The notes below the pieces were generated by a model. The model ran no database searches. It was not told the origin of the DNA and saw only the letters and a program-made list of their open reading frames with translations. Shown one piece after another: positions 17,867-29,587 of a stretch of 64,000 nt of DNA; positions within the stretch are counted from its first letter, which is position 1; the number at the start of each line of letters is the position of its first letter. A program made the translations under genes and the position numbers. This DNA comes from Sphingomonas sp. PsM26 (GTDB lineage Bacteria; Pseudomonadota; Alphaproteobacteria; Sphingomonadales; Sphingomonadaceae), in contig JARUXA010000003.1 in assembly GCA_030433805.1 (NCBI GenBank), positions 1-64,000 of the forward strand, in the 5' to 3' direction.

Positions 17867-18109
17867 CTACCGTTTGCTCCGACGACTGAACGTTGCGCAC
17901 GTAAGGAAAGCCCATATTCCGCCAACCGGAAGGAGGCCTCGCGTGGCAAAGAACCAAGGAACGACTTTGGAACAGGGCCGCGGGTCTTCGGGGCTATCGC
18001 ATGGGAAACTCAGGAGGCTGTGGGATACCCAGAGAAGACCGAGCAGTGCTACGCACGCAGCCGTAAAGGCAACATATGCTGCTATGGCAAAGATGCGTTT
18101 GCTCGTCAC
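17867..18109 (-). CDS. Small two-helix membrane protein, unknown
   Basis: The 80-residue frame has two hydrophobic stretches (about 8-32 and 55-72) separated by a short Cys-containing loop (PCDSPEDPRPC). The start is a GTG without a clear ribosome-binding site. Codon use is less GC-rich than in the glycosidase genes. I recognise no family; the paired hydrophobic segments are the main support for a real gene. Confidence 0.5.
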   Translation of the reverse strand: MTSKRIFAIAAYVAFTAACVALLGLLWVSHSLLSFPCDSPEDPRPCSKVVPWFFATRGLLPVGGIWAFLTCATFSRRSKR

Positions 18110-18227
18110 TTAGCTGGTTTTACATGCGTCAGTAGTAAGGGTCATCGGCAAGTTTAGGCATTGGGCGGAGCATCTGCTCTCTACCAGGTCATGACGTTCA
18201 GCCGCTACTGGCGTGGCAACCATTCGT

Positions 18228-18290
18228 GAAAAGCCGACTGGCAGCTTTCGGGTGTCCGAGCGGGCGGACTGCAAACGCCCCTTTCCGGAC
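18228..18290. repeat. ~65-bp dispersed repeat, copy 1 of 4
   Basis: It begins GAAAAGCCGACTGGCAGC and ends near TTTCCGGAC. Three further copies with the same framework (AAGC-GA-YGGCAGC then CGGGY, a GGAC core and terminal GCGGAC) lie within 1.8 kb, each between small ORFs. The 255 bases from 18110 to 18364 contain nothing else I can support. Confidence 0.7.
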
Positions 18291-18364
18291 ATTCGCTAAT
18301 AGCCGCGGCAGCCGCAGCATTAGACAGCCAGTTTCACACCTATGCGGTATATCGCCCCGCCTTA

Positions 18365-18874
18365 TCAGGTATAGATGCTTTTGTAGCAAATTGGAGCCGA
18401 CAGCATTGGGCTGATAATAGTAGACTCCGCCACTAAACTCTGCCCGATGTTACGATAAACCGTTATTCTCTCATATCCGTCGCCTATATACTTCGTCTCG
18501 ACAATTTCACCATCTTGCTTGGCTGACACATCGAGAACTTGGCCATCATTTATCTTCCACTTCACCGATCCACCGTCTGAATAAACGTGGATTATTGGCC
18601 TAGGGCTATCGTCGCTGATCGAAATTCGACCTGCTACGATTGTGAATCTGAAAGTGTCCGTGGGCAGACTGGACTTGTATATCTTCCTACGGAGTTCAGG
18701 CCAATAGATGTTGAGAGGGCTGGGAGCGGCGTTCGCTATCACTCGCGCAGCATTATCGCTTTGTTTGCGGTCTAGGATATATGTTTTTGAGATTAAACTT
18801 TGCGCCGAGCTTGCAGGACTATGTGCAACAATGGCGATTGCGACCACAACCGGGAAAGTCCAACGATCCATCAT
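18365..18874 (-). CDS. Secreted protein of unknown function
   Basis: The 169-residue protein has an N-terminal signal peptide (about 1-24, ending SSAQS) and a hydrophilic mature part with a beta-rich look. The start MMDRWTF is preceded by AGGAAAG at good spacing. Base composition is visibly lower in G+C than in the flanking glycosidase genes. I do not recognise a family. Confidence 0.65.
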   Translation of the reverse strand: MMDRWTFPVVVAIAIVAHSPASSAQSLISKTYILDRKQSDNAARVIANAAPSPLNIYWPELRRKIYKSSLPTDTFRFTIVAGRISISDDSPRPIIHVYSDGGSVKWKINDGQVLDVSAKQDGEIVETKYIGDGYERITVYRNIGQSLVAESTIISPMLSAPICYKSIYT

Positions 18875-19233
18875 ACTTTCCTAACGCTTCGCTGATTGCA
18901 GAGAAAGTGTAGTGCTGATCCGATCCGCCGTATAGGTCGCCTTCGCCTGTCGCGGAGACCGCCAACATCCATCGGAATCCGACGTTCGCGGCGATAGGCC
19001 TGATGGTCCGCTAGCGATGGGACAATATGTTTATCAATTCCGTTATGCTGGCGATGACGCAATAGGACGTCGCCCGCCGATTGCGGAATGTCCGCTTGCC
19101 ACCAGGACGGGACGTTCAAGCACCCTTAGCGTGCCAGCCGTTCCTGGAAGCTGACTGGCAGCGTTCAGGTGGCAATGCGGACGGACCGGAGACGCTCGAT
19201 TGCGGACGATCAATCGCGCGGGTAACGGGGCGT
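18875..19233. other. Intergenic stretch without a supportable gene
   Basis: Short open frames occur on both strands, but none has a convincing start, hydrophobic pattern or family motif. The right part contains the second copy of the ~65-bp repeat (19144-19207). Confidence 0.5.
19144..19207. repeat. ~65-bp dispersed repeat, copy 2 of 4
   Basis: It carries AAGCTGACTGGCAGCG near its left end and ATTGCGGAC at its right end, in the same orientation as the other copies. It lies just before the small lipoprotein gene. Confidence 0.7.
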
Positions 19234-19524
19234 ATGAATAAGCTAAGACTCATTCACTTACTTATGCTTCCCGCTGCGACCTTAATGTCGTGCAATAGCC
19301 GGACCGACTCCGAGGTCGTGGCAATAATTGAAGCAAAGTGCGGCATCAAAAACGTTGTTAGCTTAGAGCACAATAGAGGCGACACGCCATGGAATGGCTG
19401 GTCGGCTATCCGCGAGAATCAACGGATTTCTGTAAGGAAGCAACTATGTGTGGAAAAGCAAACGGCACTCCTTGGCTACAATTATAGGCATCGGATTGCT
19501 CCCCCCAATCCAGGTTCGGAATGA
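19234..19524 (+). CDS. Small lipoprotein, unknown
   Basis: The 96-residue frame begins MNKLRLIHLLMLPAATLMSC and shows a convincing lipobox (LMSC), so the mature protein would be lipid-anchored at Cys20. The rest is hydrophilic with two more cysteines (about residues 34 and 75). A longer upstream extension in frame would run through the repeat and is unlikely. Composition is AT-richer than average for the window. Function unknown. Confidence 0.6.
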   Translation: MNKLRLIHLLMLPAATLMSCNSRTDSEVVAIIEAKCGIKNVVSLEHNRGDTPWNGWSAIRENQRISVRKQLCVEKQTALLGYNYRHRIAPPNPGSE

Positions 19525-19576
19525 CTGTTTTCCACCACCTATCGCCGTTTAGACCCTTCGGCGGCGTCCATCGTGC

Positions 19577-19640
19577 CCGAAAGCCGACCGGCAGCTATCG
19601 GGCGGGAAAGCTGACGGTCCGCAAGCGCCCACTTGCGGAC
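19577..19640. repeat. ~65-bp dispersed repeat, copy 3 of 4
   Basis: It reads AAGCCGACCGGCAGC then CGGGCGGGAAAGC and ends CACTTGCGGAC. This appears to be the best-preserved copy and is probably closest to the ancestral unit. Confidence 0.7.
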
Positions 19641-19655
19641 GCCGTAGCTTAATGC

Positions 19656-19871
19656 TTGAAAGGTGGCGTGCCTGATTTGACAACACCAAATGGTGATCAT
19701 CTAGGTCGCCCTGTAGCCCGCCATATAAGCGGCCCCCTAATGCTTGGGCTTTTGACTATACCGTTGTTATTCGGCTGGTTTCTAGCTCGCAGGGGATATG
19801 CCAATAGTACGAGGGTAGTCGTTGCGGTTTATGCTCTGCTCGCGCCAGCAATCGCAATCTTGGCGCGTTAA
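19656..19871 (+). CDS. Small membrane protein, unknown
   Basis: The 71-residue frame (TTG start; GTG 19668 is an alternative) has two hydrophobic segments, GPLMLGLLTIPLLFGWFLA and VVAVYALLAPAIAILA, joined by a short polar loop (RRGYANSTR). The topology resembles small inner-membrane proteins, but I cannot name a family. It is framed by repeat copies 3 and 4. Confidence 0.5.
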   Translation: MKGGVPDLTTPNGDHLGRPVARHISGPLMLGLLTIPLLFGWFLARRGYANSTRVVVAVYALLAPAIAILAR

Positions 19872-19940
19872 CATGATGCCAACGTTCGTCCGTTCACCAC
19901 CACATTGCGACGTTCCGCCACTATGAACGCGACCACCGTT

Positions 19941-20006
19941 CCGAAAAGCTGATCGGCAGCTTGCGGGCGAACACAGATGGTTTCGCAGAGGCCATGCTTC
20001 CGCAGG
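19941..20006. repeat. ~65-bp dispersed repeat, copy 4 of 4
   Basis: It begins CCGAAAAGCTGATCGGCAGC and ends around TTCCGCAGG. It is more diverged than copy 3 in its right half. The region on to the GH43 start at 20139 has no other feature. Confidence 0.6.
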
Positions 20007-20138
20007 AAACGACCTGCGGAAAGCACCCCATGCACCGGTCACGCCCGCGCGATCGGTTGCCAAGCCACCGGATCGCGCTATTACTCATACTAATGAAGCC
20101 GCGCCCTTGCAGCGCGAACCACGCGCGGGGAGAGACGT

Positions 20139-22157
20139 ATGAAATGGTGTTGGCTCGCGAGCGTCGCCCTAGCCCTCCCCTGCGCGACCGCCCTCGACGC
20201 GGCCCCGCAACAGGCGCAGCCCGGCACTACCTGGACCGCCGACAACGGCAACGGAACCTTCACCAACCCGTTGTTCTTCGACGAATTCTCCGATCCCGAC
20301 ATGATCCGCGTCGGGGACGACTTCTATCTGACCGGCACGACCATGCACGCGATGCCGGGCCTGCCGATCCTGCATTCACGCGATCTGGTGAACTGGGATT
20401 TCGTCGCCTACGCGCTCGACACGCTAGACCTTGGCCCGGAATATCGGCTCGACAACGGCCAGAACGTCTACGGCCGCGGGATCTGGGCGCCGAGCTTCCG
20501 CTATCATGCGGGCACCTTCTACATCTTCAGCAACGTCAACGGCCAGATGACCCAGATGCTGACCGCGCCCGCCCCGCGCGGGCCGTGGAAGCGCACGCCA
20601 ATGAAGCGCAGTTTCCACGATCTGTCGGTGCTGTTCGACGACGACGGCAAGACCTACGTCATCTGGGGCTATCAGGAGATCCATCTCGCACAGCTCGACC
20701 AAAGCCTGACCGACATCGTCCCCGGCAGCGAACGGATCATCATCCCCAAGGGCAGCGGGATGGGCGAAGGCTCGCACTTCTTCAAGATGAACGGCAAATA
20801 CTTCATCACCAGCGCGGAATATGCCGGCCCCTTCCGGATGCCTGCCGCCCGGTCGGATTCGCCGCTCGGACCCTATGAGATCAACCCGTCGATCAGCCAG
20901 TGGGAGGATTTCGGCGAGCTACAGGGCTACCGCGTCAAGGACGCGCGCGCCGATCCGCTGGTGCTGACGCCCCCCAACCCCAAGGCACGCGGCGGGTTGT
21001 CGCTGCATCAGGGCGGGATCATCCAGACGCCCAAGGGAGAGACGTGGGGCTGGTCGATGTTCGAGGGCAATTCGGTCGGCCGCCTGACCGCGCTGTCGCC
21101 GGTAACGTGGAAGGACGGCTGGCCGTATTTCGGTCTTCCGGGCAATCTCGGGCGGACCCCGCGCACCTGGGTGAAGCCCGACCTGCCGACCACGCCGCCG
21201 CACGCGCCTTACGTACGGAGCGACCCGTTCGATGGCCCCGGGTTGCGGTCCGTCTGGCAATGGAACCACGTCCCCGTCCCCACCGCCTGGTCACTGACCG
21301 AGCGCAAGGGCGCGTTGCGGCTCCATGCTTTGCCCGCTACCGGCTTCCTGCAAGCGCGCAATACGCTCACCCAACGCGCGATCGGTCCGCAATCCTCCCC
21401 GACGGTCGAGCTCGACGCGAGCGGGCTGAAGGACGGCGACGTGGCCGGGATCGGCCTGCTCAACCGGCCGTATGGCTGGTTCGGCGTGCGGCGCGATAAA
21501 GATGCGTTTTTCTTGCTACAAACCGACGAAATCGGGGGCGAAAAGGCGCGAAACCGGCTGGAAAACGCGCGCATTTGGCTGCGAATCGACGCAGATTTCA
21601 CCACCGAGACCGCGCGCTACAGCTATTCGCTCGATGGCCGCCGGTTCACCCCGTTCGGCTCACCCGTAAAGATGGTGTTCCAATTGATCACTTTCCAGGG
21701 CGTCCGCTACGGCTTGTTCGCGTACAATAACGCCGGCGCTGCTGGCGGACAGGCCGACTTCCTGTCCTACGCCCTCACCGAAGGCCGCTCCGAAAGTCGC
21801 CCGGCAATCCCTTATAATCGCACGGTTCGTTTCACGCCGACGGGGACCGGCGACACCCCCGCGCTCTTGCAGGGTGGCGTCCGCGTGGTCGATCACACGC
21901 TCGGACGGGTCGGTCTTGAGCAAGGGAACCGCGCGTTGACCGCGGCGGCCGACGGGAGCGTATCGTGGCAGCCCAAACGCGCCAAGCGCGACCCGGCGCA
22001 AAGTTTCCAGTGGATGGAAAGTCTTAGCGGTGGCGCGATGCTGATGGCGCTGTCGACCAACCGCTATCTCCACCTGACCGACACGGGCACGCTCCGCGCC
22101 GACAGCCCCGGCGCAACCGCTGACAATGCGGACCGAACCCGCTGGACCGTGCGGTGA
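20139..22157 (+). CDS. GH43 beta-xylosidase / alpha-L-arabinofuranosidase
   Basis: The 672-residue protein has a signal peptide (to about residue 22). The five-bladed propeller domain carries the GH43 triad: D52 in SDPDMI (base), D161 in FHDLSVLF (pKa modulator) and E210 in GMGEGSH (acid). A C-terminal beta-sandwich (about 355-550) of the type attached to xylosidases follows, then a further beta-rich region to the end with a sugar-binding look. It would act on xylo- or arabino-oligosaccharides in the periplasm. Family members differ in specificity, so the bond cleaved is not fixed. Confidence 0.9.
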   Translation: MKWCWLASVALALPCATALDAAPQQAQPGTTWTADNGNGTFTNPLFFDEFSDPDMIRVGDDFYLTGTTMHAMPGLPILHSRDLVNWDFVAYALDTLDLGPEYRLDNGQNVYGRGIWAPSFRYHAGTFYIFSNVNGQMTQMLTAPAPRGPWKRTPMKRSFHDLSVLFDDDGKTYVIWGYQEIHLAQLDQSLTDIVPGSERIIIPKGSGMGEGSHFFKMNGKYFITSAEYAGPFRMPAARSDSPLGPYEINPSISQWEDFGELQGYRVKDARADPLVLTPPNPKARGGLSLHQGGIIQTPKGETWGWSMFEGNSVGRLTALSPVTWKDGWPYFGLPGNLGRTPRTWVKPDLPTTPPHAPYVRSDPFDGPGLRSVWQWNHVPVPTAWSLTERKGALRLHALPATGFLQARNTLTQRAIGPQSSPTVELDASGLKDGDVAGIGLLNRPYGWFGVRRDKDAFFLLQTDEIGGEKARNRLENARIWLRIDADFTTETARYSYSLDGRRFTPFGSPVKMVFQLITFQGVRYGLFAYNNAGAAGGQADFLSYALTEGRSESRPAIPYNRTVRFTPTGTGDTPALLQGGVRVVDHTLGRVGLEQGNRALTAAADGSVSWQPKRAKRDPAQSFQWMESLSGGAMLMALSTNRYLHLTDTGTLRADSPGATADNADRTRWTVR

Positions 22158-22180
22158 TTTGGGCGCTCCCCCGGCTGCGA

Positions 22181-23314
22181 TCATTGCCCACCAGCGTAAA
22201 GGCCCACCGACTCGAACAGGGCCGTAAGAGCCGCGCGTTCGTCCGCCGAAAGCTCGGGGCGCCAGACCTCGAACAGCAGCACCACACGCGTTGCGTCCGA
22301 TCGGTTCCACGCTTCATGTTCAAATGAATCGTCGAAGATCATGAGCTTGCCCCGTTCCACGGGCTCGACCTGATTGCCCACGCGCAACGTGCAGTCCGGT
22401 GGAACGATCAGCGGTAAGTGGCAGATCAGGCGTGTATTGAGCATACCGGTGTGCGGCGGAATATGCGTGTCCGGTTGCAGGACGGAGAAAAGCGCCATCG
22501 GAGATCGCGCGGCAATCACGGGCATCGGGACCTTCGCCAGCACCTCCAACGTGCGCGGAAACCGCTCTGTGGCATTTGGGACCGGCTCACCGTTCTCGAT
22601 CAGGTGAAACGCGCTCCAGCGCGGATCGTCGAGCAGCGCGTGACCGCGGTTGGCCCGCGTTGGGTCCGCGCGGACATAGGGTGACAGGCCGGAACCCTCC
22701 TTCAATACCGCCCGAAGTTCGGCCTCGATGTCATCGGTTGCCGCCATGACATCGGCGGCCCAGGCAAATTCGGTCGATGGGAAGAATTGCCGGTGCGGCA
22801 AGCCCGGGAAGAAGAAGCTCGTCGGGCTCTGGAAATACAACTGCTTTTCCCCGAGCACGAGCGCGACCGCCTCGTCGAAGCGTGCGCCGACCGGATGGGC
22901 TGCCATGGTGCCCCGGAGATGCATCGCAAAACGCTCGGTCATCCGCGCCAGCTTCGCCTGTGCCTGGCTTATCAAGGCTTTGGTCGCGGGATCCGCAGCC
23001 TGCGCGCTTGGCCCCTGCGAAACGGCCAACTGATAGTAGGACGTCGCCGCACGGTCATCCGCGGCACGATCTCCCTTCAAAATCAACGCAGCAACGTTGC
23101 GCGGCTCCATCGCGAGCACATGATCGAGTGCCTGATCGACAAGGTCTTCGGCACCGGTCGCGATCCGCGCCTGCGCCAGGAGCAGCCACAATGCCGGTGT
23201 CGCCACGCCCGCCGCAGCGACATCCTCGAACAAGGCGCGGGCGGTCGCGACATCGCCTCGCTGCCATGCGGCCCATCCCGCCTGAGCGGTCGCGCGCTGA
23301 TCGTCCTGTGCCAT
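22181..23314 (-). CDS. Aspartyl/asparaginyl beta-hydroxylase family dioxygenase with N-terminal helical repeats
   Basis: This is a 377-residue protein. The N-terminal ~130 residues look like TPR helices (AGWAAWQRGDVATARALFEDV). The C-terminal domain has the Fe(II)/2-oxoglutarate motifs of the Asp/Asn hydroxylase family: HIPPHTGMLNTRLICHLPL and DDSFEHEAWNRS, with a nearby Arg for 2-oxoglutarate. ATG 23314 is used because the extension upstream has no family character. It lies between two glycosidase genes in a sugar locus; a protein or peptide substrate is expected from the family, but none is apparent here. Confidence 0.87.
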   Translation of the reverse strand: MAQDDQRATAQAGWAAWQRGDVATARALFEDVAAAGVATPALWLLLAQARIATGAEDLVDQALDHVLAMEPRNVAALILKGDRAADDRAATSYYQLAVSQGPSAQAADPATKALISQAQAKLARMTERFAMHLRGTMAAHPVGARFDEAVALVLGEKQLYFQSPTSFFFPGLPHRQFFPSTEFAWAADVMAATDDIEAELRAVLKEGSGLSPYVRADPTRANRGHALLDDPRWSAFHLIENGEPVPNATERFPRTLEVLAKVPMPVIAARSPMALFSVLQPDTHIPPHTGMLNTRLICHLPLIVPPDCTLRVGNQVEPVERGKLMIFDDSFEHEAWNRSDATRVVLLFEVWRPELSADERAALTALFESVGLYAGGQ

Positions 23315-23469
23315 TCGTGGCAGCGTACACCGATATTGGCCAGCGTCACTGTCGCAGTTGACGTGCAGCGACATCTCCCGACCCAGCGTTTTGCCACGGC
23401 GCTGTGGAGGCGATGTCGTGACGCTCCGAACCAAGGACCGCGACGTTGCCGCCGCGGTCCCTCAGCCCA

Positions 23470-25035
23470 TCACTTGATGTCGAGCATCACGATCGCCTTG
23501 GCCGGGATCGCGACCGTCAGCACCCCGCCCTGCAACGTCGCGCCGGTGAAGGCGACCGGCTTGACCGTCTCCGGCGCATCGAACGTGTTGTGCGCGTCCA
23601 TCACGCTTCCCGTCAGGATCCGCCCCGACACGGTCGCGCCCGTCACGCCGTCGAGCTTGACGCTCACCGTCGTTGCCTTGTTCGGATCGACGTTGGTCAA
23701 CCCGACATGCACCGCGCCGTCAGTCCCGCGCACCGCACTCGCGCTGACCGCCTTCATCGTCCACTCGTTCTTGTTGTAATAATGCGACTGGACGTCGATC
23801 GGCAGGACGGTGCCGTCCTGATAGTCCTTGTACAGATCGAACACCCAATAGGTCGGCGTCTTCACCATCCGCGCGCCGTCGGTCAGTAGCATCGCCTGAA
23901 GCACGTTGACCATCTGCGCGATATTGGCCCCGCGCACGCGGTCGGCATGGCGGGCAAAGATATCGAGGTTGAGGCTCGCCACCATCGCGTCGCGCAGGCT
24001 GTTCTGCTGGTAGAGGAAGCCCGGGTTGGTGCCCGGCTCGACGTCGTACCACGTGCCCCATTCGTCGATCAGCAGGGCGACCCGCTTGGCCGGATCGTAT
24101 TTGTCCATCATCTTGGAATGGCCGACGATCAGCGCATCCATCCGCAGCGTCTTGGAAAGCGTGCGCGCCCAGGCATCCTCATCGAACCCGGTCGCCGCGC
24201 CCTTCTTCTTCCAGTCATAGGGGATGGTGTAATAATGCGCGCCGATCCCGTCGATATGATCGCCCGCCTTGCGCATCATCGTCTCGGTCCAGACGTAATC
24301 GTCGACGTTCGCGCCGCTCGCGATCTTGAGCAGTTTCTGGCCTTCGGGCACCTTGAGGAAGGTCGAATAACGCCGCGTGACGTCCGCGCCATAGTCCGGG
24401 AGCATGTTGCCGCCGCAGCCCCACAGCTCGTTGCCGATGCCGAACATCGTCAGCTTCCACGGCTCCTTGCGACCATTGGCGCGCCGCTGGTTGGCGATGG
24501 TCGAGGCGGTCGGCGAGGTCATATACTCGACCCATTCCGCCATCTCCTGCGGCGATGCCGTGCCGACGTTGCCCGAGACGTAGCTTTCCGCGCCGACCAG
24601 CTCGGCATAGTTCATGAACTCGTGCGTGCCGAACGCATTGTCCTCGGTCACGCCGCCCCAGTTGGTGTTGACCTTGACCGGACGCTTGCCGCGCGGGCCG
24701 ATCCCTTCCCGCCAGTGATATTCGTCGGCGAAGCAACCGCCGGGCCAGCGGATCAACGGAACCTTGATCGCCTTCAATGCGGCGATCACGTCGCTGCGAT
24801 AGCCCTGGACGTTGGGGATCTTGCTGTTCGTGCCGACCCAGATGCCCGAATAAATGCCCTTGCCGAGATGCTCGGCGAATTGGCCGAACAGGCGCTTGTC
24901 ATATTTCGGGCCGGGGCGGTCGCCGTGGACCGTCACCGTATCAGGCGCGGCGGCGGGGGCTTCCTGCGCGAGCGCGGGCATGCTCCCGCCGAGCAGCAGG
25001 GCCGCGATCGTCATTCCGGCAAAACGTTTGATCAT
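23470..25035 (-). CDS. GH51 alpha-L-arabinofuranosidase
   Basis: The 521-residue protein has a signal peptide ending ALAQE. The acid/base is E203 in FGIGNELWG and the nucleophile is E325 in LLIDEWGTWYD, both in canonical contexts; RWPGGCFADEYHW is also diagnostic. It should release alpha-L-arabinofuranose from arabinoxylan or arabinan fragments in the periplasm. ATG 25035 is preceded by AAGGAG. The GH2 gene is upstream on the same strand (52 bases), so the two likely share a transcript. Confidence 0.94.
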   Translation of the reverse strand: MIKRFAGMTIAALLLGGSMPALAQEAPAAAPDTVTVHGDRPGPKYDKRLFGQFAEHLGKGIYSGIWVGTNSKIPNVQGYRSDVIAALKAIKVPLIRWPGGCFADEYHWREGIGPRGKRPVKVNTNWGGVTEDNAFGTHEFMNYAELVGAESYVSGNVGTASPQEMAEWVEYMTSPTASTIANQRRANGRKEPWKLTMFGIGNELWGCGGNMLPDYGADVTRRYSTFLKVPEGQKLLKIASGANVDDYVWTETMMRKAGDHIDGIGAHYYTIPYDWKKKGAATGFDEDAWARTLSKTLRMDALIVGHSKMMDKYDPAKRVALLIDEWGTWYDVEPGTNPGFLYQQNSLRDAMVASLNLDIFARHADRVRGANIAQMVNVLQAMLLTDGARMVKTPTYWVFDLYKDYQDGTVLPIDVQSHYYNKNEWTMKAVSASAVRGTDGAVHVGLTNVDPNKATTVSVKLDGVTGATVSGRILTGSVMDAHNTFDAPETVKPVAFTGATLQGGVLTVAIPAKAIVMLDIK

Positions 25036-25087
25036 CGATAAGCTCCTTGAATACCGTAGCGACCACATGCCGCAAGAAGAGTGCGGG

Positions 25088-28507
<3,420 letters not shown>

Positions 28508-28699
28508 TCAATGGGAAGGGCACGAACCGCCGCCTTGGGCGATCGCTGACGAATGTCGATCCGCCTTGGGCGATACGCCTGACAGCGTGGTGTAGCGAAT
28601 GTTCGCGATGACCGGCCCCTTCCCCTCGATGCGCGATGTCGTCAACGACTTGCCCGTCGTCCGCATCCACTGCTTGTATGAGTTATTAGCACGCTCAAA

Positions 28700-28710
28700 T
28701 TGTAGGACAA
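28700..28710. promoter_or_regulatory. Candidate GntR/FadR-type operator
   Basis: TTGTAGGACAA fits the TNGTNNNACNA consensus described for FadR-subfamily GntR regulators. It lies about 100 bases before the regulator gene in the region shared with GH2, so it could mediate autoregulation and control of the leftward hydrolases. A single short match is weak evidence by itself. Confidence 0.35.
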
Positions 28711-28807
28711 GACTGAAATTTGCGTGATAAGGGTGCCCGCAATCTTTTATGTTCGTGCAGCCAAACGTGGCGCACGATGCGCAGTACCGACGGGGAGGAA
28801 CGCCTTG

Positions 28808-29527
28808 ATGACCAGCCACCCGATTGCCGAACGACGACGTGGCCCGGCGCACAGCGCCGTCGCGCGCGATATCGGCATCGCGATCGTAACGGGCCGCTAC
28901 CCGCCAATGTCGATCCTGCCGGGCGAGCACGAACTCGCCGACCAGCGCGGCATTTCGCGCGGGGTCGTGCGCGAGGCGTTGCGGATGCTCATCGCGAAGG
29001 GGCTGCTCGAGAGCAAGCCCAAGACAGGCACCCGGGTCCGTGAGCGTGCCGAGTGGAACCTGCTCGATCCCGATCTGCTCGCCTGGATGTTTGAGGCCGA
29101 ACCCCCCGTCTCGTTCGTGCGCAGCCTGTTCCAGCTCCGCTTGATCATCGAACCCGCCGCGGCGGAGCTTGCCGCGATGACCCGCACGTCGCGCCAGGTG
29201 TCCGGCATGGGCCATGCGCTCGAGGAAATGCACCAGCACGGCCTCGCCTCCGCGATCGGTCAGGCCGCTGACCAGCGCTTCCACCACATCATCCTCGAGG
29301 CGACGCACAACGAGCTGCTGGTCAGTCTGGCCGGGACGATCGGATCCGCGGTGCGCTGGACGACGATCTACAAACACCGCCAACCCGTCAAACCCAGCGA
29401 TTCGATGCCGCAGCATCAGCGGCTGTTCGATGCGATCGCAGAGGGGGAACCCGACGCCGCGCGCGAGGCGACGATCGCGCTGATCCGCCAGGCCGAAGCC
29501 GACACCGCGATCCTGATCCGCGCGTGA
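28808..29527 (+). CDS. FadR-subfamily GntR transcriptional regulator
   Basis: The 239-residue protein has an N-terminal winged HTH (about 15-80, LPGEHELADQRGISRGVVREALRML) and an all-helical FCD ligand domain. The metal-type FCD pattern is suggested by conserved His residues (FHHIILEATHN and MPQHQRLFDAI). Such regulators respond to sugar acids or similar metabolites. ATG 28808 is preceded by GGGGAGG. GH27 follows 60 bases downstream on the same strand, and GH2 is divergent, so it probably controls both sides. Confidence 0.9.
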   Translation: MTSHPIAERRRGPAHSAVARDIGIAIVTGRYPPMSILPGEHELADQRGISRGVVREALRMLIAKGLLESKPKTGTRVRERAEWNLLDPDLLAWMFEAEPPVSFVRSLFQLRLIIEPAAAELAAMTRTSRQVSGMGHALEEMHQHGLASAIGQAADQRFHHIILEATHNELLVSLAGTIGSAVRWTTIYKHRQPVKPSDSMPQHQRLFDAIAEGEPDAAREATIALIRQAEADTAILIRA

Positions 29528-29587
29528 CATCGCGCTTGCAGACCGCGCGTAGAGCACGGCCAATTTCCTTATTGGAGACCTGACGCC

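Noticed and set aside
18110..18292. 60-codon minus-strand ORF
   Set aside because: It mostly reads through repeat copy 1 and has no hydrophobic or family pattern.
18871..19119. 82-codon minus-strand ORF
   Set aside because: Arg/His-rich with no recognisable start signal or domain; likely chance.
17828..20138. CRISPR array in the repeat-bearing island
   Set aside because: Only four imperfect ~65-bp repeats, 400-900 bases apart with ORFs between them; no short regular spacers and no cas genes.
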